Source: Alphaproteobacteria bacterium (lineage in GTDB: Bacteria > Pseudomonadota > Alphaproteobacteria > UBA8366 > Aestuariispiraceae). Taken from it: a DNA stretch of 63,712 nt. Below, in pieces: positions 44,505 through 52,823 of the stretch. Position 1 is the first letter of the stretch. Each line of letters opens with the position of its first letter. The stretch covers positions 1 through 63,712 of the forward strand of contig SPJV01000213.1 of NCBI GenBank assembly GCA_006844765.1. Direction: 5' to 3'. The notes beneath the pieces are model-generated. The model saw only the letters and a program-made list of their open reading frames with translations, did not search any database and was not told where the DNA came from. A program made the translations under genes and the position numbers.

Positions 44505-45289
44505 TCCAGATCGATCAGAACCGGGGCGTGATCCGATGGTTTTTCCCAACCACGGGCATCAACCAGCACCCGAACGTCACGGATTTTGTCCGCCAAGGGC
44601 TGGCTCAACCAGATATGATCTAAGCGACGCCCCTTATTGGCAGCGCGCCAGTCGCGGGCCCGATAGCTCCACCAAGTGTAAAGCGGTTCCGGCGCCGGCG
44701 TGACCTTCCGCATCGCGTCGACCCATCCGAAAGCAGTTTCGGCAGCCGTAAACTTTTCAACTTCAATCGGTGTGTGGCTGACGACTTTCAAAAGCTTCTT
44801 ATGCGACCAGACATCGCTTTCCAACGGTGCGATGTTCAAATCACCGACCAGAATGATCGGCTTGTCTGACGCGCGGTTCGCCGGAAACCAGTCTGTCATT
44901 TCATCGACGAAATCGAGTTTATGGCCGAACTTGTCGTTAATTGTGCGGTCCGGTTCGTCTCCACCCGCCGGGACATAGAGAGAATGAACCTCTAATCCAC
45001 TCTCCAGGGTACCAGCGATATGCCGTCCATCTGCTTTTCCTGTCCATTCATGGCTGATCGGGTTGGTAAGCGGTGTCTTGGATAGAATGGCGACACCATT
45101 ATAGCCTTTGATACCGCGATAGAGCAGATGCTCATAGCCGAGCGCGCGCAACGGCTCTTCCGGGAAATCCTTGTCCTGTACCTTGGTTTCCTGAAGGCAT
45201 ATGATGTCCGGATTCTCTTCCGCAGCCAGTTTTTCGACCAGCGGCATGCGCAAGCGGACAGAGTTAATATTCCATGTTACCAATCGCAT
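44501..45289 (-). CDS. xthA: Exodeoxyribonuclease III
   Basis: A 262-residue AP endonuclease/3'-5' exonuclease for base-excision repair. MRLVTWNINSVRLRMPLVEKL, IICLQETKVQD (catalytic Glu), GDLNIAPLESDVW and the terminal SDHAPVLIDLD are all present. Length is normal. Its stop shares the TTAA at 44501-44504 with the convergent methyltransferase stop. Confidence 0.95.
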   Translation of the reverse strand: MRLVTWNINSVRLRMPLVEKLAAEENPDIICLQETKVQDKDFPEEPLRALGYEHLLYRGIKGYNGVAILSKTPLTNPISHEWTGKADGRHIAGTLESGLEVHSLYVPAGGDEPDRTINDKFGHKLDFVDEMTDWFPANRASDKPIILVGDLNIAPLESDVWSHKKLLKVVSHTPIEVEKFTAAETAFGWVDAMRKVTPAPEPLYTWWSYRARDWRAANKGRRLDHIWLSQPLADKIRDVRVLVDARGWEKPSDHAPVLIDLD

Positions 45290-45345
45290 AGACGGGATTT
45301 CTCCGAGAATCAGTTAAGTGTGGAAGGCAAAAACTTGGGTAGGCC

Positions 45346-46137
45346 CTACGCCGCCTGTGCGTCACCCTTTGCCCAGGCCCGCGCAGCATCGCCGAAGGCT
45401 GTGAAGATGGCTTGGCTCAAGGGCCAGACGCGGGAGATTTTGTGTTCCGGGTGCCATTGAACAGACAGGGCGAAACCTTTGGCGCCCGTCACTGAATAGG
45501 CCTCGACGACACCATCATCGCTCTTTGCTTCGACGGAGAGCCCATCGGCCAGCCGGTCCACCCCTTGGGCGTGCAGCGAATTGACCAGAACCCGACCCGG
45601 TGCGCCATTCAATCGTTCCAACACCCCGCCCGGCGTAAGCTCAACCGCATGGGCGATGTCATAGCGTCGGTCAAAGGGGATATCCTTGCGGCTGCGGTGG
45701 TCGAAATGTCCCGGGACGTTATGCAAGAAAGGATGAAGCGTGCCGCCCAGGGCGACATTAACTTCCTGATGGCCCCGGCAGACGGCCAAGAGGGGAAGCC
45801 CCCGGTCAAGCGCCCGTCGGATCAGATCCAAAGTTGTCTCATCCCGACCGCCGTCATGCGGCCCACAGTCGGCGTCTGTTTCCAGACCATAGCGATGCGG
45901 CTCGATATTCGAAGGGCTGCCGGTCAGAAACAATCCATCCAGCCGATCCAGCAAGGAATCGCCCCCTGCGTTTGCGCCCAGCCCTGGAATGAGGACAGGC
46001 ATGGCCCCGGCTGTTTCCGCAATCGCGTCGACATATTTGTCCCCGACCTTGTAGTTCGCCAGGGTCGCGCCCTCGAATTCCTCTGTGGTCGTGCAGCAGG
46101 TGATCCCGATCAGGGGCGGTCTTGATGAAGAGGACAT
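45346..46137 (-). CDS. Gamma-glutamyl-gamma-aminobutyrate hydrolase family protein (PuuD-like)
   Basis: A 263-residue class I glutamine-amidotransferase-fold hydrolase. The nucleophile C120 is in LLAVCRGHQEVNVALGG, and the catalytic His/Glu pair in SVQWHPEH. PuuD cleaves gamma-glutamyl-GABA in putrescine degradation. No other puu gene is nearby, so the true substrate is open. I chose the ATG at 46137; the TTG at 46143 is an alternative. It diverges from the sterol-desaturase gene. Confidence 0.88.
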   Translation of the reverse strand: MSSSSRPPLIGITCCTTTEEFEGATLANYKVGDKYVDAIAETAGAMPVLIPGLGANAGGDSLLDRLDGLFLTGSPSNIEPHRYGLETDADCGPHDGGRDETTLDLIRRALDRGLPLLAVCRGHQEVNVALGGTLHPFLHNVPGHFDHRSRKDIPFDRRYDIAHAVELTPGGVLERLNGAPGRVLVNSLHAQGVDRLADGLSVEAKSDDGVVEAYSVTGAKGFALSVQWHPEHKISRVWPLSQAIFTAFGDAARAWAKGDAQAA

Positions 46138-46267
46138 GGTCAAACTTTCGAATTGGAGGCAGCGTATGGACGATTACAGGCTCGTCACGAGGGTGTGATA
46201 GAAACTGATCGAATTGGAGATTAGCCCCGCTTGCCCGTTCCCGGCAAGACGGCCATATAGACAAGCC

Positions 46268-47083
46268 ATGACTGATGCAAATCCTGCTTCTCTTACAGAT
46301 CAACTGCTCGCCTTTAAGGGGCTGGCGGTCGGACTATGGATCGCGGCTTTTTTCCTGGGCGAGCGGCTATTGCCTTCGGCGAAGGTTGGCTTGGATAAAG
46401 CCGCGCGTTGGTGGCGGGTGGCCCGCAATGGCGGGTTGTTCGGCGTCAATGCCGGACTTTCGGTTCTGGTGGTTGTGCCGATAAGCGCCTGGGCTGCTGT
46501 TGCGGGGCCCGATTGGCGGGCGGCGGTCGCGCCCTGGTGGTCTGGTTGGCTTGGGTTGGGCCTGGATCTGCTACTGCTCGATTGTCTGATTTATTGGTGG
46601 CATCGCGCCAATCATGTTTTCCCCTTTCTTTGGCGGTTTCATGAGGTCCATCATCTTGATGAGACGCTGGATAGTACGTCCGCCGTGCGGTTCCATTTTG
46701 GGGAAGTTTTACTCTCCGCCCTGATGCGGGCTTGTGTGATCCTTGCCTTCGATATCCCGATTGAGAGTATTTTGGTCTTCGAAACCCAGGTTTTGCTGAT
46801 TGCGATCTTTCAGCATTCCAATATTCGATTGCCCCAAGGGTTCGAGCGGGGCCTGTCCTGGATCATTGTCACCCCATCAATCCATTGGATCCATCACCAC
46901 GCCGTCAGGCGCGACACGGATTCAAACTACGCCAATCTCTTCAGCGTTTGGGACCGGATTTTTGGAACAAGAAGCCCGTCCAGCCGCTGGGAGGACATGC
47001 CGATTGGTGTGGAGCGTGAACCGGAAAAGAATTTCGTTACGCTTCTGATTCGACCTCTGCGCCTTGGCCGAACAGAGGACTAA
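46268..47083 (+). CDS. Sterol desaturase/fatty acid hydroxylase family protein
   Basis: A 271-residue integral membrane di-iron enzyme. Histidine clusters: HRANH, HEVHH, a single-His QHSNI and HWIHHH, arranged over four to five TM helices as in the FA_hydroxylase family. GDRIFGT-type WDRIFGTRSP near the C-terminus is also usual. The ATG at 46268 gives an N-terminus TDANPASL followed by TM1. It may hydroxylate a lipid or carotenoid; the substrate is unknown. It is convergent with the following amidotransferase, 12 bp apart. Confidence 0.88.
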   Translation: MTDANPASLTDQLLAFKGLAVGLWIAAFFLGERLLPSAKVGLDKAARWWRVARNGGLFGVNAGLSVLVVVPISAWAAVAGPDWRAAVAPWWSGWLGLGLDLLLLDCLIYWWHRANHVFPFLWRFHEVHHLDETLDSTSAVRFHFGEVLLSALMRACVILAFDIPIESILVFETQVLLIAIFQHSNIRLPQGFERGLSWIIVTPSIHWIHHHAVRRDTDSNYANLFSVWDRIFGTRSPSSRWEDMPIGVEREPEKNFVTLLIRPLRLGRTED

Positions 47084-47095
47084 GCATTCCTGTCT

Positions 47096-47809
47096 TCAGG
47101 CTACTTGCTTGGAATACCTAAAGAAATCGACAAGCCACTTTGCGATCAGGGACGCATCTGGTTCCGTATTCAATGTTTTAAGTGCCCCATCAATCATTTC
47201 GGAACCGATTCTTTCGCGGCGGAACTCATAAAGATCCGCTGCGAAACCAGTCGACATTTCCGGGTGGCATTGCAGCGTGAAGACAGTGTCACCAATGCGA
47301 TAGCCCGCGACGGGACAGAAATCGCTCTGCGCGATGATTTCGGCACCGGGCGGTGCTTCCAAAACCTGATCCTGATGCGAGACCACAGCACCGAAACGCT
47401 TGGGGCCCGTCATCCAGGCCGCATCACCGGCAACTGTGTAGTGATGAATGCCGACACCCCAGCCTTTATCCGACTTTCCCACCTGACCCCCAAGGGCCTG
47501 GGCAATAACTTGGTGGCCAAAGCAGATGCCGGCGAGTGGCGTTCCGGCCGCCTGACAGGCACGCACAAAGATTTCGGTATCCCGGATCCACTGGTGATCC
47601 TCATAGGCCCCAAAGGCACTTCCGGTTATCAAGAAACCATCGCAAGCATCCGGTGTAGGCAAGGTTTGGCCATCCAACGCCGCCCAGGAAGGACAGTCTA
47701 TTTCCGGCATATGCGGCTTAAGAAGTCGCTCGAACATCGTTGGGTAATGTCCGTGTTTTAAACCAATTTCTCCAGCCGGACGTCCGGTTTCTATGATCCC
47801 GATCCGCAT
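47096..47809 (-). CDS. Type 1 glutamine amidotransferase (GMP-synthase-like domain)
   Basis: A 237-residue stand-alone class I GATase. The nucleophile C96 is in LAGICFGHQVIAQALGG, and His/Glu in FTLQCHPEMS. YbgJ/YfeJ-type proteins of this family hydrolyse glutamine or gamma-glutamyl bonds. It starts 3 bp after the stop of the PfkB kinase gene, so the two form a tight operon. No synthase partner is visible. Confidence 0.88.
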   Translation of the reverse strand: MRIGIIETGRPAGEIGLKHGHYPTMFERLLKPHMPEIDCPSWAALDGQTLPTPDACDGFLITGSAFGAYEDHQWIRDTEIFVRACQAAGTPLAGICFGHQVIAQALGGQVGKSDKGWGVGIHHYTVAGDAAWMTGPKRFGAVVSHQDQVLEAPPGAEIIAQSDFCPVAGYRIGDTVFTLQCHPEMSTGFAADLYEFRRERIGSEMIDGALKTLNTEPDASLIAKWLVDFFRYSKQVA

Positions 47810-47812
47810 GGT

Positions 47813-48820
47813 TTAGAGGTCCAGTTTTGCCGCTACCAGGGCTTTGAGATCCGCTTCCGGACGGGCGCCATAATGGGAGATCACTTCAGCCGAGGCGATG
47901 GCACCGATCCGCCCACATGTGGCCAGCGGTAGGCCTTGCGTGTAACCATAAAGGAACCCAGCGGCATAAAGATCCCCGGCGCCGGTCGTATCGACCACCC
48001 GATCCACGGGCTCGGCATCTACGATATGCACGTCTTCGCCGGATAGCACGACCGAGCCTTTTTCGGATCGGGTCAGACAGGCGATGCGGCAATGGGCCCG
48101 CACCTGCTGTAGGGCATCGTCGAAATTTTCAACTTGGTAGAGCGAGAGGATCTCTTGTTCATTGGCAAACAGTATATCGACGTGATCTTCGACCAGGGCG
48201 CGGAAGGCGTCGCGGTGCCGATCTACACAAAATCCATCTGACAGGGTAAGCGAAACCTCCTGCCCGGCATCATGGGCCAGATCCGCAGCCTTGATGAAGG
48301 CATTTTTCGCAGCGTCTTGGTCGAACAAATATCCTTCCAGATAGACAACCTTGCCGGATGCAATGGTCTCTTCCGTCACATCATCCGGGGTCAGTTCCGT
48401 CGCGGCGCCCAGGAAAGTCACCATGGTGCGCTGTGCATCCGGGGAGACGAGAACCAAGCATTTTCCGGTCGCCAGGCCTTCCGTGGTGGGTGAGCTATCA
48501 AAGGCAACGCCTTGATCCTGCATGCCTTTCCGGAATGCATCGCCAAATTGGTCCGCTTTCACTTTACCGATATAAGCGCCTTTGCCACCCAGGGAGGCGA
48601 AGCCCGCCATGGTGTTGCCGCAAGATCCGCCGGACATTTCGACACCCGCTGGGAAAAGATCAGACAGCTTGGTGTAAAGCGCATCCGACTGCGCCGCATC
48701 GACCAGGAACATGCCGCCTTTTTGTAAGTCTTCTGCGTTCAGAAAACTGTCTTCTACATTCACCAGTACATCGACCAGCGCATTGCCGATGCCGACCAGA
48801 TCGACCGTCGCGTTCGCCAT
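47813..48820 (-). CDS. PfkB-family adenosine kinase-like sugar kinase
   Basis: A 335-residue ribokinase-superfamily enzyme. DLVGIGNALVDVLVNV opens it, SGGSCGNTMAGFASLGGKGAYIGKV is the substrate-side PfkB signature 1, and DTTGAGDLYAAGFLYG is signature 2 with the catalytic Asp. The adenosine-kinase subgroup is typical of alphaproteobacteria. I chose the ATG at 48820, with AGGG upstream; a longer reading to 48880 is unlikely. Cotranscribed with the amidotransferase. Confidence 0.92.
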   Translation of the reverse strand: MANATVDLVGIGNALVDVLVNVEDSFLNAEDLQKGGMFLVDAAQSDALYTKLSDLFPAGVEMSGGSCGNTMAGFASLGGKGAYIGKVKADQFGDAFRKGMQDQGVAFDSSPTTEGLATGKCLVLVSPDAQRTMVTFLGAATELTPDDVTEETIASGKVVYLEGYLFDQDAAKNAFIKAADLAHDAGQEVSLTLSDGFCVDRHRDAFRALVEDHVDILFANEQEILSLYQVENFDDALQQVRAHCRIACLTRSEKGSVVLSGEDVHIVDAEPVDRVVDTTGAGDLYAAGFLYGYTQGLPLATCGRIGAIASAEVISHYGARPEADLKALVAAKLDL

Positions 48821-48957
48821 TTTTCGTCCCTCGGGGTTATTGAAAGTCCCGGTCATAGCGTCTTGCGACCGCCGGGGCAATCGGCCTTAGACTTGCACAG
48901 CCGCGCTGCAGGCCATACATACCGCCAATTCCGTTTCCGCCACGTGAGGCCGATGCC

Positions 48958-49710
48958 ATGATTGCTGCTTTAACCAAAGCCGTTGCCCAATTATCGGATC
49001 CCCGATTCTTGAAGGTTCTGTTGATGGGAATAGCCGGTGCGATTGCGGCCTTTGTGCTGTTATGGGTCGTTTCGGGCTGGGCCGTGGCGCAGATTCCCTG
49101 GGGCAGCATTCCCTTTATCGGTGAGTATTTGGCGGATTTCGAAGGCACTGCGGATACTGTCGCGGTTGTGACCGCAACGGGCGCCGTGATGGGGCTATCG
49201 CTCTTCCTGTTCCCAGCGGTGTCGACCGCGATTATTTCCTTGTTCCTCGATAGTGTCTGCGAGGCGGTGGAAGAAAAGCACTACCCCAATCTGGGACCGG
49301 CCCGGCCGCAAGGCATTGTGGAAGCGGTTATTCAGGCGTTGAAGTTCCTCGGTCTGGTCATCGCGATCAACATCGTTGTTTTCCCGTTCTATCTGATCTT
49401 GTTCTTCGCCTTCGGCTTTGGGGCGATCCTGTATTACATCGTCAATGGCTATCTGATTGGCCGAGAGTTCTATGAACTGGTCGCGGTGCGGCGGTTGACG
49501 CCGGATGATATGCGCAGCCTCTATAAGAATTATAAAGGCCGCATCACGCTTTTCGGCGTTGTATTCGTGTTCTTGATGAATGTTCCGATCTTGAACTTGG
49601 TCGCCCCTGTCTTGGCTGCGGCCGCAATGGTGCATTTCTTTGAGACCTTGCCGCGTCGCCATGAATATGGTGATGGCGTTACGGTCGCGGTTCGCGGGGA
49701 CCCATCGTGA
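48958..49710 (+). CDS. EI24 domain membrane protein (CysZ-like fold)
   Basis: A 250-residue inner-membrane protein with four to six hydrophobic segments (from about residues 19-40, 63-90, 128-155, 195-220). The family includes CysZ, a sulfate permease, but no cys genes are near. VFPFYLILFFAFGFGAILYYIVNGYLIGREFYELVAVRRL is the best-conserved EI24 block, of which LIGREFYELVA is diagnostic. Its stop overlaps the next gene's GTG start (GTGA), so the lipoprotein is coupled to it. Confidence 0.88.
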   Translation: MIAALTKAVAQLSDPRFLKVLLMGIAGAIAAFVLLWVVSGWAVAQIPWGSIPFIGEYLADFEGTADTVAVVTATGAVMGLSLFLFPAVSTAIISLFLDSVCEAVEEKHYPNLGPARPQGIVEAVIQALKFLGLVIAINIVVFPFYLILFFAFGFGAILYYIVNGYLIGREFYELVAVRRLTPDDMRSLYKNYKGRITLFGVVFVFLMNVPILNLVAPVLAAAAMVHFFETLPRRHEYGDGVTVAVRGDPS

Positions 49711-50177
49711 GGCCATCAGCGGGATGGATCCTTGCAGCCGTCCTGCTGGCTGGCTGTGAAGCCTTGCCGGAGTTTCTGGATCGCGAGCCCCCTGTTGTCG
49801 CGCCGACAAAGCCTGTGGCTCAATCACCGTCACCAAGCGCCGCGCCAACCGCAGAGGTTGAAGCGGGCACGTTGGAGGCACCCGTTGCCGCTTTGCCGCC
49901 GGTGAATGACGATCCCGATCAATTCCTGGGCTCAAGTGGATCCGATATTGCTGCTGTCCTTGGTGAGCCGGGGTTAAGACGCAAGGAAGGCCCGGCGGAG
50001 ATCTGGCAGTATCGGGGGCGGAACTGTGTCCTCGATCTCTTCCTTTATCTGCCGGAAAACGGTACCGGATCGGCGCGGGTTGATTATGTGGAATTGCGGA
50101 ACCCGGCACTTAGCGAAACCAAGCGGCGGGCCTGCCTTGCCGATATGCTGCGTGCTCAACTGGCTCCCGTTAGCTGA
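49707..50177 (+). CDS. Predicted lipoprotein following the EI24 gene
   Basis: A 156-residue protein starting at GTG 49707. A signal peptide ends in lipobox LLAG-C17. A Pro/Ala/Ser-rich linker covers about residues 28-65. The conserved-looking domain reads GSSGSDIAAVLGEPGLRRKEGPAEIWQYRGRNCVLDLFLY, of which IAAVLGEP and EIWQYRG are the strongest blocks, resembling SmpA/BamE-like outer-membrane lipoproteins at a distance. Coupled to the EI24 gene. The stop codon sits between units of a short repeat (50166-50204). Function unknown. Confidence 0.8.
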   Translation: MRPSAGWILAAVLLAGCEALPEFLDREPPVVAPTKPVAQSPSPSAAPTAEVEAGTLEAPVAALPPVNDDPDQFLGSSGSDIAAVLGEPGLRRKEGPAEIWQYRGRNCVLDLFLYLPENGTGSARVDYVELRNPALSETKRRACLADMLRAQLAPVS

Positions 50178-50204
50178 CGCCCCCGTTAGCCGACCCCCGT
50201 TAGC
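50166..50204. repeat. Three direct repeats of CCCGTTAGC around the lipoprotein stop
   Basis: Copies at 50166-50174, 50182-50190 and 50196-50204, spaced 16 and 14 bp. The first encodes the last residues of the lipoprotein, whose TGA follows directly. Copies two and three are outside any gene. Confidence 0.85.
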
Positions 50205-50222
50205 GGATGTCGAATAGCTAGC

Positions 50223-50642
50223 CTATCGTGGCCAAAGGATCATTTGCGTGCAGCGGAACAGGGCAATCGCTTTCTCCGGCCGGGCGGCGGCATAAACCTT
50301 CGCATCCCAGACCTGGGTCGCGCGGCCCAAATGAACCGGGGTCGCATCGCAGAGAACCTCACCTTCCCGTGCCGTACCAAGATGATTGGATTTCAATTCG
50401 ACCGTGGTGAAGCTTTGTGCGCCGTCGGGCAGCGCCGCCATGCATCCAACGCCGCAGCAACTATCCGCCAAGGAGACCACGGCGCCCGCATGCAGGTAGC
50501 CATGAGGGGCCAAATGCTTTGGTGTGACCGGCATCCGCCCCCGGATGCCGTGCTCCTCCAATGGCTCAACCGATATGCCGAGCAGGCCGAACAAGGTACC
50601 CTTAACGTCGTCATTGACGGTTTCAAAATTGACTCTTTTCAT
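50223..50642 (-). CDS. PaaI family hotdog thioesterase
   Basis: A 139-residue hotdog-fold thioesterase. KHLAPHGYLHAGAVVSLADSCCGVGC is the PaaI/YdiI block with H-G-x-x-H-A-G, including the catalytic-loop Asp. FTTVELKSNHLGTAREGEV is the second hallmark. It lies 18 bp downstream of nth. The acyl-CoA substrate is unknown. Confidence 0.9.
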   Translation of the reverse strand: MKRVNFETVNDDVKGTLFGLLGISVEPLEEHGIRGRMPVTPKHLAPHGYLHAGAVVSLADSCCGVGCMAALPDGAQSFTTVELKSNHLGTAREGEVLCDATPVHLGRATQVWDAKVYAAARPEKAIALFRCTQMILWPR

Positions 50643-50660
50643 GGCCCTATCCCCGTTATC

Positions 50661-51314
50661 TCACGCAGTGCTTGAGACGGTCTTTCCCTTGAACCGGCAG
50701 AGATCCTCGACCACGCAAGACGGACAATCCGGTTTCCGCGCTTTGCAGACATAGCGCCCATGCAGGATCAGCCAGTGATGGGCATCGAGGCGATAATCGT
50801 CCGGGGTGCGTTTTTCCAGCGCCAATTCCACGGCGAGAGGGGTCTTGCCCGGTGCCAGCCCGGTTCGGTTACTAATGCGGAAAAGATGGGTATCCACCGC
50901 GATGGTTGGTTCTCGAAACGCAATATTCAGCACCACATTCGCCGTTTTTCGACCGACGCCGGGAAGGCCTTCCAGCGCCTCCCGGCTGCGGGGGACTTCG
51001 CCGTCATGTTCGTCGACCAGAATCTTCGCCGCCTTCATGACATTCTTTGCCTTGGAATTATAAAGCCCGATTGTTTTGATGTGGTCTTTCAGATGCCCTT
51101 CGCCCAGATCCAGCATGTCCTGGGGGGTGGTCACGATCTGGAACAGTTTCTCGGTCGCTTTGTTCACGCCAATGTCGGTGGCTTGCGCGGAAAGGGCGAC
51201 AGCGACCAATAAGGTATATGGATTGGTCCAGTTCAACTCCCCTTTCGGGTCCGGGCGTTCTTCCTTTAGACGTCGATAAAACTCTGGAATATCCCGTTTC
51301 GGCATTTTCGCCAT
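50661..51314 (-). CDS. nth: Endonuclease III
   Basis: A 217-residue DNA glycosylase/AP lyase for oxidised pyrimidines. The helix-hairpin-helix LEGLPGVGRKTANVVLN with catalytic Lys, the catalytic Asp in VDTHLFRISNRTGL, and the C-x6-C-x2-C-x5-C cluster (YVCKARKPDCPSCVVEDLC) for 4Fe-4S are all present. ATG at 51314; ATG at 51305 is an alternative. Cotranscribed with the thioesterase behind it. Confidence 0.95.
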   Translation of the reverse strand: MAKMPKRDIPEFYRRLKEERPDPKGELNWTNPYTLLVAVALSAQATDIGVNKATEKLFQIVTTPQDMLDLGEGHLKDHIKTIGLYNSKAKNVMKAAKILVDEHDGEVPRSREALEGLPGVGRKTANVVLNIAFREPTIAVDTHLFRISNRTGLAPGKTPLAVELALEKRTPDDYRLDAHHWLILHGRYVCKARKPDCPSCVVEDLCRFKGKTVSSTA

Positions 51315-51444
51315 CGCTTGCCCCTCTTTACCGCGCGTGATGAGGCGCTACTCTAATCGGGCTCGGCATGTTCCGCATCCCGGATCTTGCGGGCGCGGGT
51401 TTAAATGCGGCGCTGTGACGTCAAAAAGAGAGCAGTGAATTTGG

Positions 51445-51954
51445 ATGACGGATAAGTCCAATAAGACAGAGACAGTCTATTTTGACGCGACCCTGCGTCC
51501 GCATCGTTCTATGGGGCCCCGCGGTTTTCTTATTTTGATGCTAGCCATCGGGGGAGCGGGTTTTTTCATCGGCTTCAGCTTCTTTCTGATGGGGGCCTGG
51601 CCAATCGCCGGGTTCTGCGGGTTGGAGATTTTGCTGGTTTATCTGGCCTTCCGGTGGAATTTTCGGGATGCCCGCCGCGCGGAGCGGGTGCGCCTGACCA
51701 ATGAAGAGGTTGAGGTCTCACGGCTATTCCCATCGGGAGAGATGACACGAGAGACACTTCCGGCGGGCTGGGTGAAAATCCATCACCACGATGCGGGGGA
51801 GGGCTATGGCGCAACGCGTCTCTTGCTGGCGAGCCATGGCCGGCAAATCCGCATTGGCGCCTTCTTGAACCGAGACGAATTGGGGGAGCTGGCTGCTGCC
51901 TTGCGCCTGGCTATTGCTAAAGCCGGCACCGCTGATACGAGCGGTGGTTCCTAG
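51445..51954 (+). CDS. DUF2244 domain membrane protein
   Basis: A 169-residue protein. VYFDATLRPHRSMGPRGFLILM begins DUF2244, two TM helices follow (about residues 29-52 and 53-72), then a soluble domain with WVKIHHHDAG. DUF2244 is an alphaproteobacterial family of unknown function, often placed next to nth and dapB, as here. Its stop shares CTAG (51951-51954) with the convergent dapB stop. Confidence 0.9.
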   Translation: MTDKSNKTETVYFDATLRPHRSMGPRGFLILMLAIGGAGFFIGFSFFLMGAWPIAGFCGLEILLVYLAFRWNFRDARRAERVRLTNEEVEVSRLFPSGEMTRETLPAGWVKIHHHDAGEGYGATRLLLASHGRQIRIGAFLNRDELGELAAALRLAIAKAGTADTSGGS

Positions 51955-52769
51955 TCCGACATTCCCAAGACATCCATCATGCCATAGAGCCCCGGCTTGC
52001 GATCGCGGGTCCAAAGGGCAGCGCGGACAGCACCGCGGGAGTATATGCGGCGGGCGGAGGCTTTGTGTGTGATTTCAATGCGTTCCCCCTCGCCTGCGAA
52101 AATGACGCTGTGGTCTCCCACGACATCGCCGCCGCGCAGGGTCGCATATCCAATGGTGCCCCGGTCCCGCGCGCCGGTATGGCCCTCACGGGACAGGATT
52201 GCGACATCGTCATGGGCGACATCGCGCCCCGCCGCCGCTGCTCGCCCGAGGCCCAGGGCGGTGCCGGAAGGGGCATCGACCTTGTGCCGGTGATGCATCT
52301 CGACGATCTCAATATCGTAGTCTTCACCGAGCGCCGCCGCGACCTTCTTGGTCATCGCGAGCAACAGATTGACGCCAACAGACATATTGGGGGCATAGAC
52401 GACCGGGACATGGAAGGCGGCTTTGGCCAGAGAGTCTTCGTCGCTGGGTGACAATCCGGTCGTACCGATGATATGGGCAGCCCCCGCTTGGGCACAGAGC
52501 CTCGTAATGTCGACGGTATTCGCCGGATTTGTGAAATCAATGACCGCGTCGGCCTTGGCGATTACCGGCGCCGCATCATCAACGATATTCACCCCCAGCG
52601 GATCAAGACCGGCCAGAGTGCCGGCATCGGTGCCGACGGCTGGAGAGCCCGGTCTCTCAGTCGCCCCGGAAAGGGCGCAACCTTCCGTCTCAGCGATTTC
52701 CTGAACCAACATTTGCCCCATGCGCCCACCAGCACCACAGACGACGATGTTTACCACGTCTTCAGCCAT
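51951..52769 (-). CDS. dapB: 4-hydroxy-tetrahydrodipicolinate reductase
   Basis: A 272-residue enzyme of the diaminopimelate/lysine pathway, NAD(P)H dependent. The Rossmann loop VCGAGGRMGQM opens it. IVEMHHRHKVDAPSGTALGLG holds the catalytic His/Lys signature. Length is normal. It overlaps the convergent DUF2244 gene by four bases. Confidence 0.96.
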   Translation of the reverse strand: MAEDVVNIVVCGAGGRMGQMLVQEIAETEGCALSGATERPGSPAVGTDAGTLAGLDPLGVNIVDDAAPVIAKADAVIDFTNPANTVDITRLCAQAGAAHIIGTTGLSPSDEDSLAKAAFHVPVVYAPNMSVGVNLLLAMTKKVAAALGEDYDIEIVEMHHRHKVDAPSGTALGLGRAAAAGRDVAHDDVAILSREGHTGARDRGTIGYATLRGGDVVGDHSVIFAGEGERIEITHKASARRIYSRGAVRAALWTRDRKPGLYGMMDVLGMSD

Positions 52770-52823
52770 TGCATCCTCTCAGAGTCTTTTCAGCGGCTTA
52801 TCCAGCCTATTTGACAGATTGAT

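Noticed and set aside
49195..50109. 304-residue minus-strand frame under the EI24 and lipoprotein genes
   Set aside because: Rich in Arg, Gln and Pro without pattern; the plus-strand genes have TM segments and a lipobox.
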